Source: Prevotellaceae bacterium
GTDB lineage: Bacteria > Bacteroidota > Bacteroidia > Bacteroidales > Bacteroidaceae
Direction: 5' to 3'
Length of the DNA stretch: 5,729 nt
Assembly (NCBI GenBank): GCA_021204885.1
Contig: JAJPYP010000241.1
Coordinates: 1 to 5,729, forward strand
Shown here: in pieces, positions 5,674 to 5,729 of the stretch
How the letters are laid out: every line of letters begins with the position of its first letter
How positions within the stretch are numbered: position 1 is the stretch's first letter
The notes under the pieces: generated by a model
Database searches by the model: none
Told to the model about the DNA's origin: nothing
The model's input: the letters and a program-made list of their open reading frames with translations, nothing else
Program-made: the position numbers and the translations under genes

Positions 5674-5729
5674 ATGAAAAGAGCGATGCGAACGGCCGTC
5701 TGCCTGTTGTGGCCGGCGTGCTTTGGAGT
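5674..5729 (+). CDS. N-terminus of an exported protein of unknown function (cut by the right edge)
   Basis: Only 18 complete codons are present: MKRAMRTAVCLLWPACFG. The arrangement of basic residues (Lys2, Arg3, Arg6) before a hydrophobic stretch resembles the start of a signal peptide. It is supported as a gene by the well-placed -7 element and the A/T-rich leader (ATTAATAAAACGT) directly before the ATG; the second ATG five codons in is an alternative start. Nothing can be said about the mature protein. It is divergent from the Nudix regulator, so it could share its operator region. Confidence 0.55.
   Translation, partial: MKRAMRTAVCLLWPACFG

Overview
The window looks like chromosomal DNA from a member of the Bacteroidales (Bacteroides, Phocaeicola, Parabacteroides or a near relative). 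Three things point there. Promoter-like sites fit the Bacteroidetes pattern (TTG, about 19-20 bases, then TAnnTTTG) rather than -35/-10 boxes. Most starts sit behind A/T-rich leaders with little Shine-Dalgarno sequence. The gene types are also typical: a bacterial dipeptidyl peptidase III (M49), a stand-alone AraC DNA-binding protein of the Bacteroidetes style, and a Nudix-fold sugar regulator next to xylulokinase sequence. No species is claimed. All genes lie on the minus strand except one that begins at the right edge.

Reading in the direction of transcription (right to left): a NrtR/AraR/XylR-type Nudix-fold repressor (5374-4649) has its own good promoter. A 120-base spacer with three copies of an AT-rich 14-mer follows. 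Next come the ruins of a sugar operon: the first ~70 codons of a xylulokinase-like kinase, joined in frame to a ~15-codon piece from what appears to be its C-terminal domain, then a stop, then the last ~50 codons of an MFS sugar porter. In Bacteroides the usual order is regulator-xylB-xylA-xylE, so the most economical reading is that most of xylB, all of xylA and most of xylE were lost while the regulator stayed intact. A secreted TPR protein (4065-3211) starts one base after the transporter stop codon.

After a 172-base gap with a candidate promoter comes a 157-residue AraC-family regulator (3038-2565), closed by a clear intrinsic terminator (2540-2501). Dipeptidyl peptidase III (2457-499) follows, with all zinc and catalytic residues present. 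Twenty bases on, with a good ribosome binding site, an AlkD-like DNA alkylation repair protein (479 to beyond the left edge) is probably co-transcribed with it.

At the right end, a 299-base divergent intergenic region separates the Nudix regulator from a plus-strand gene (from 5674) that begins with a signal-peptide-like sequence behind a perfect TATCTTTG -7 element and is cut by the window edge. The most notable feature is the collapsed pentose operon with an intact, orphaned regulator. I see no RNA gene, CRISPR array, insertion sequence or clearly new defence or metabolic system.
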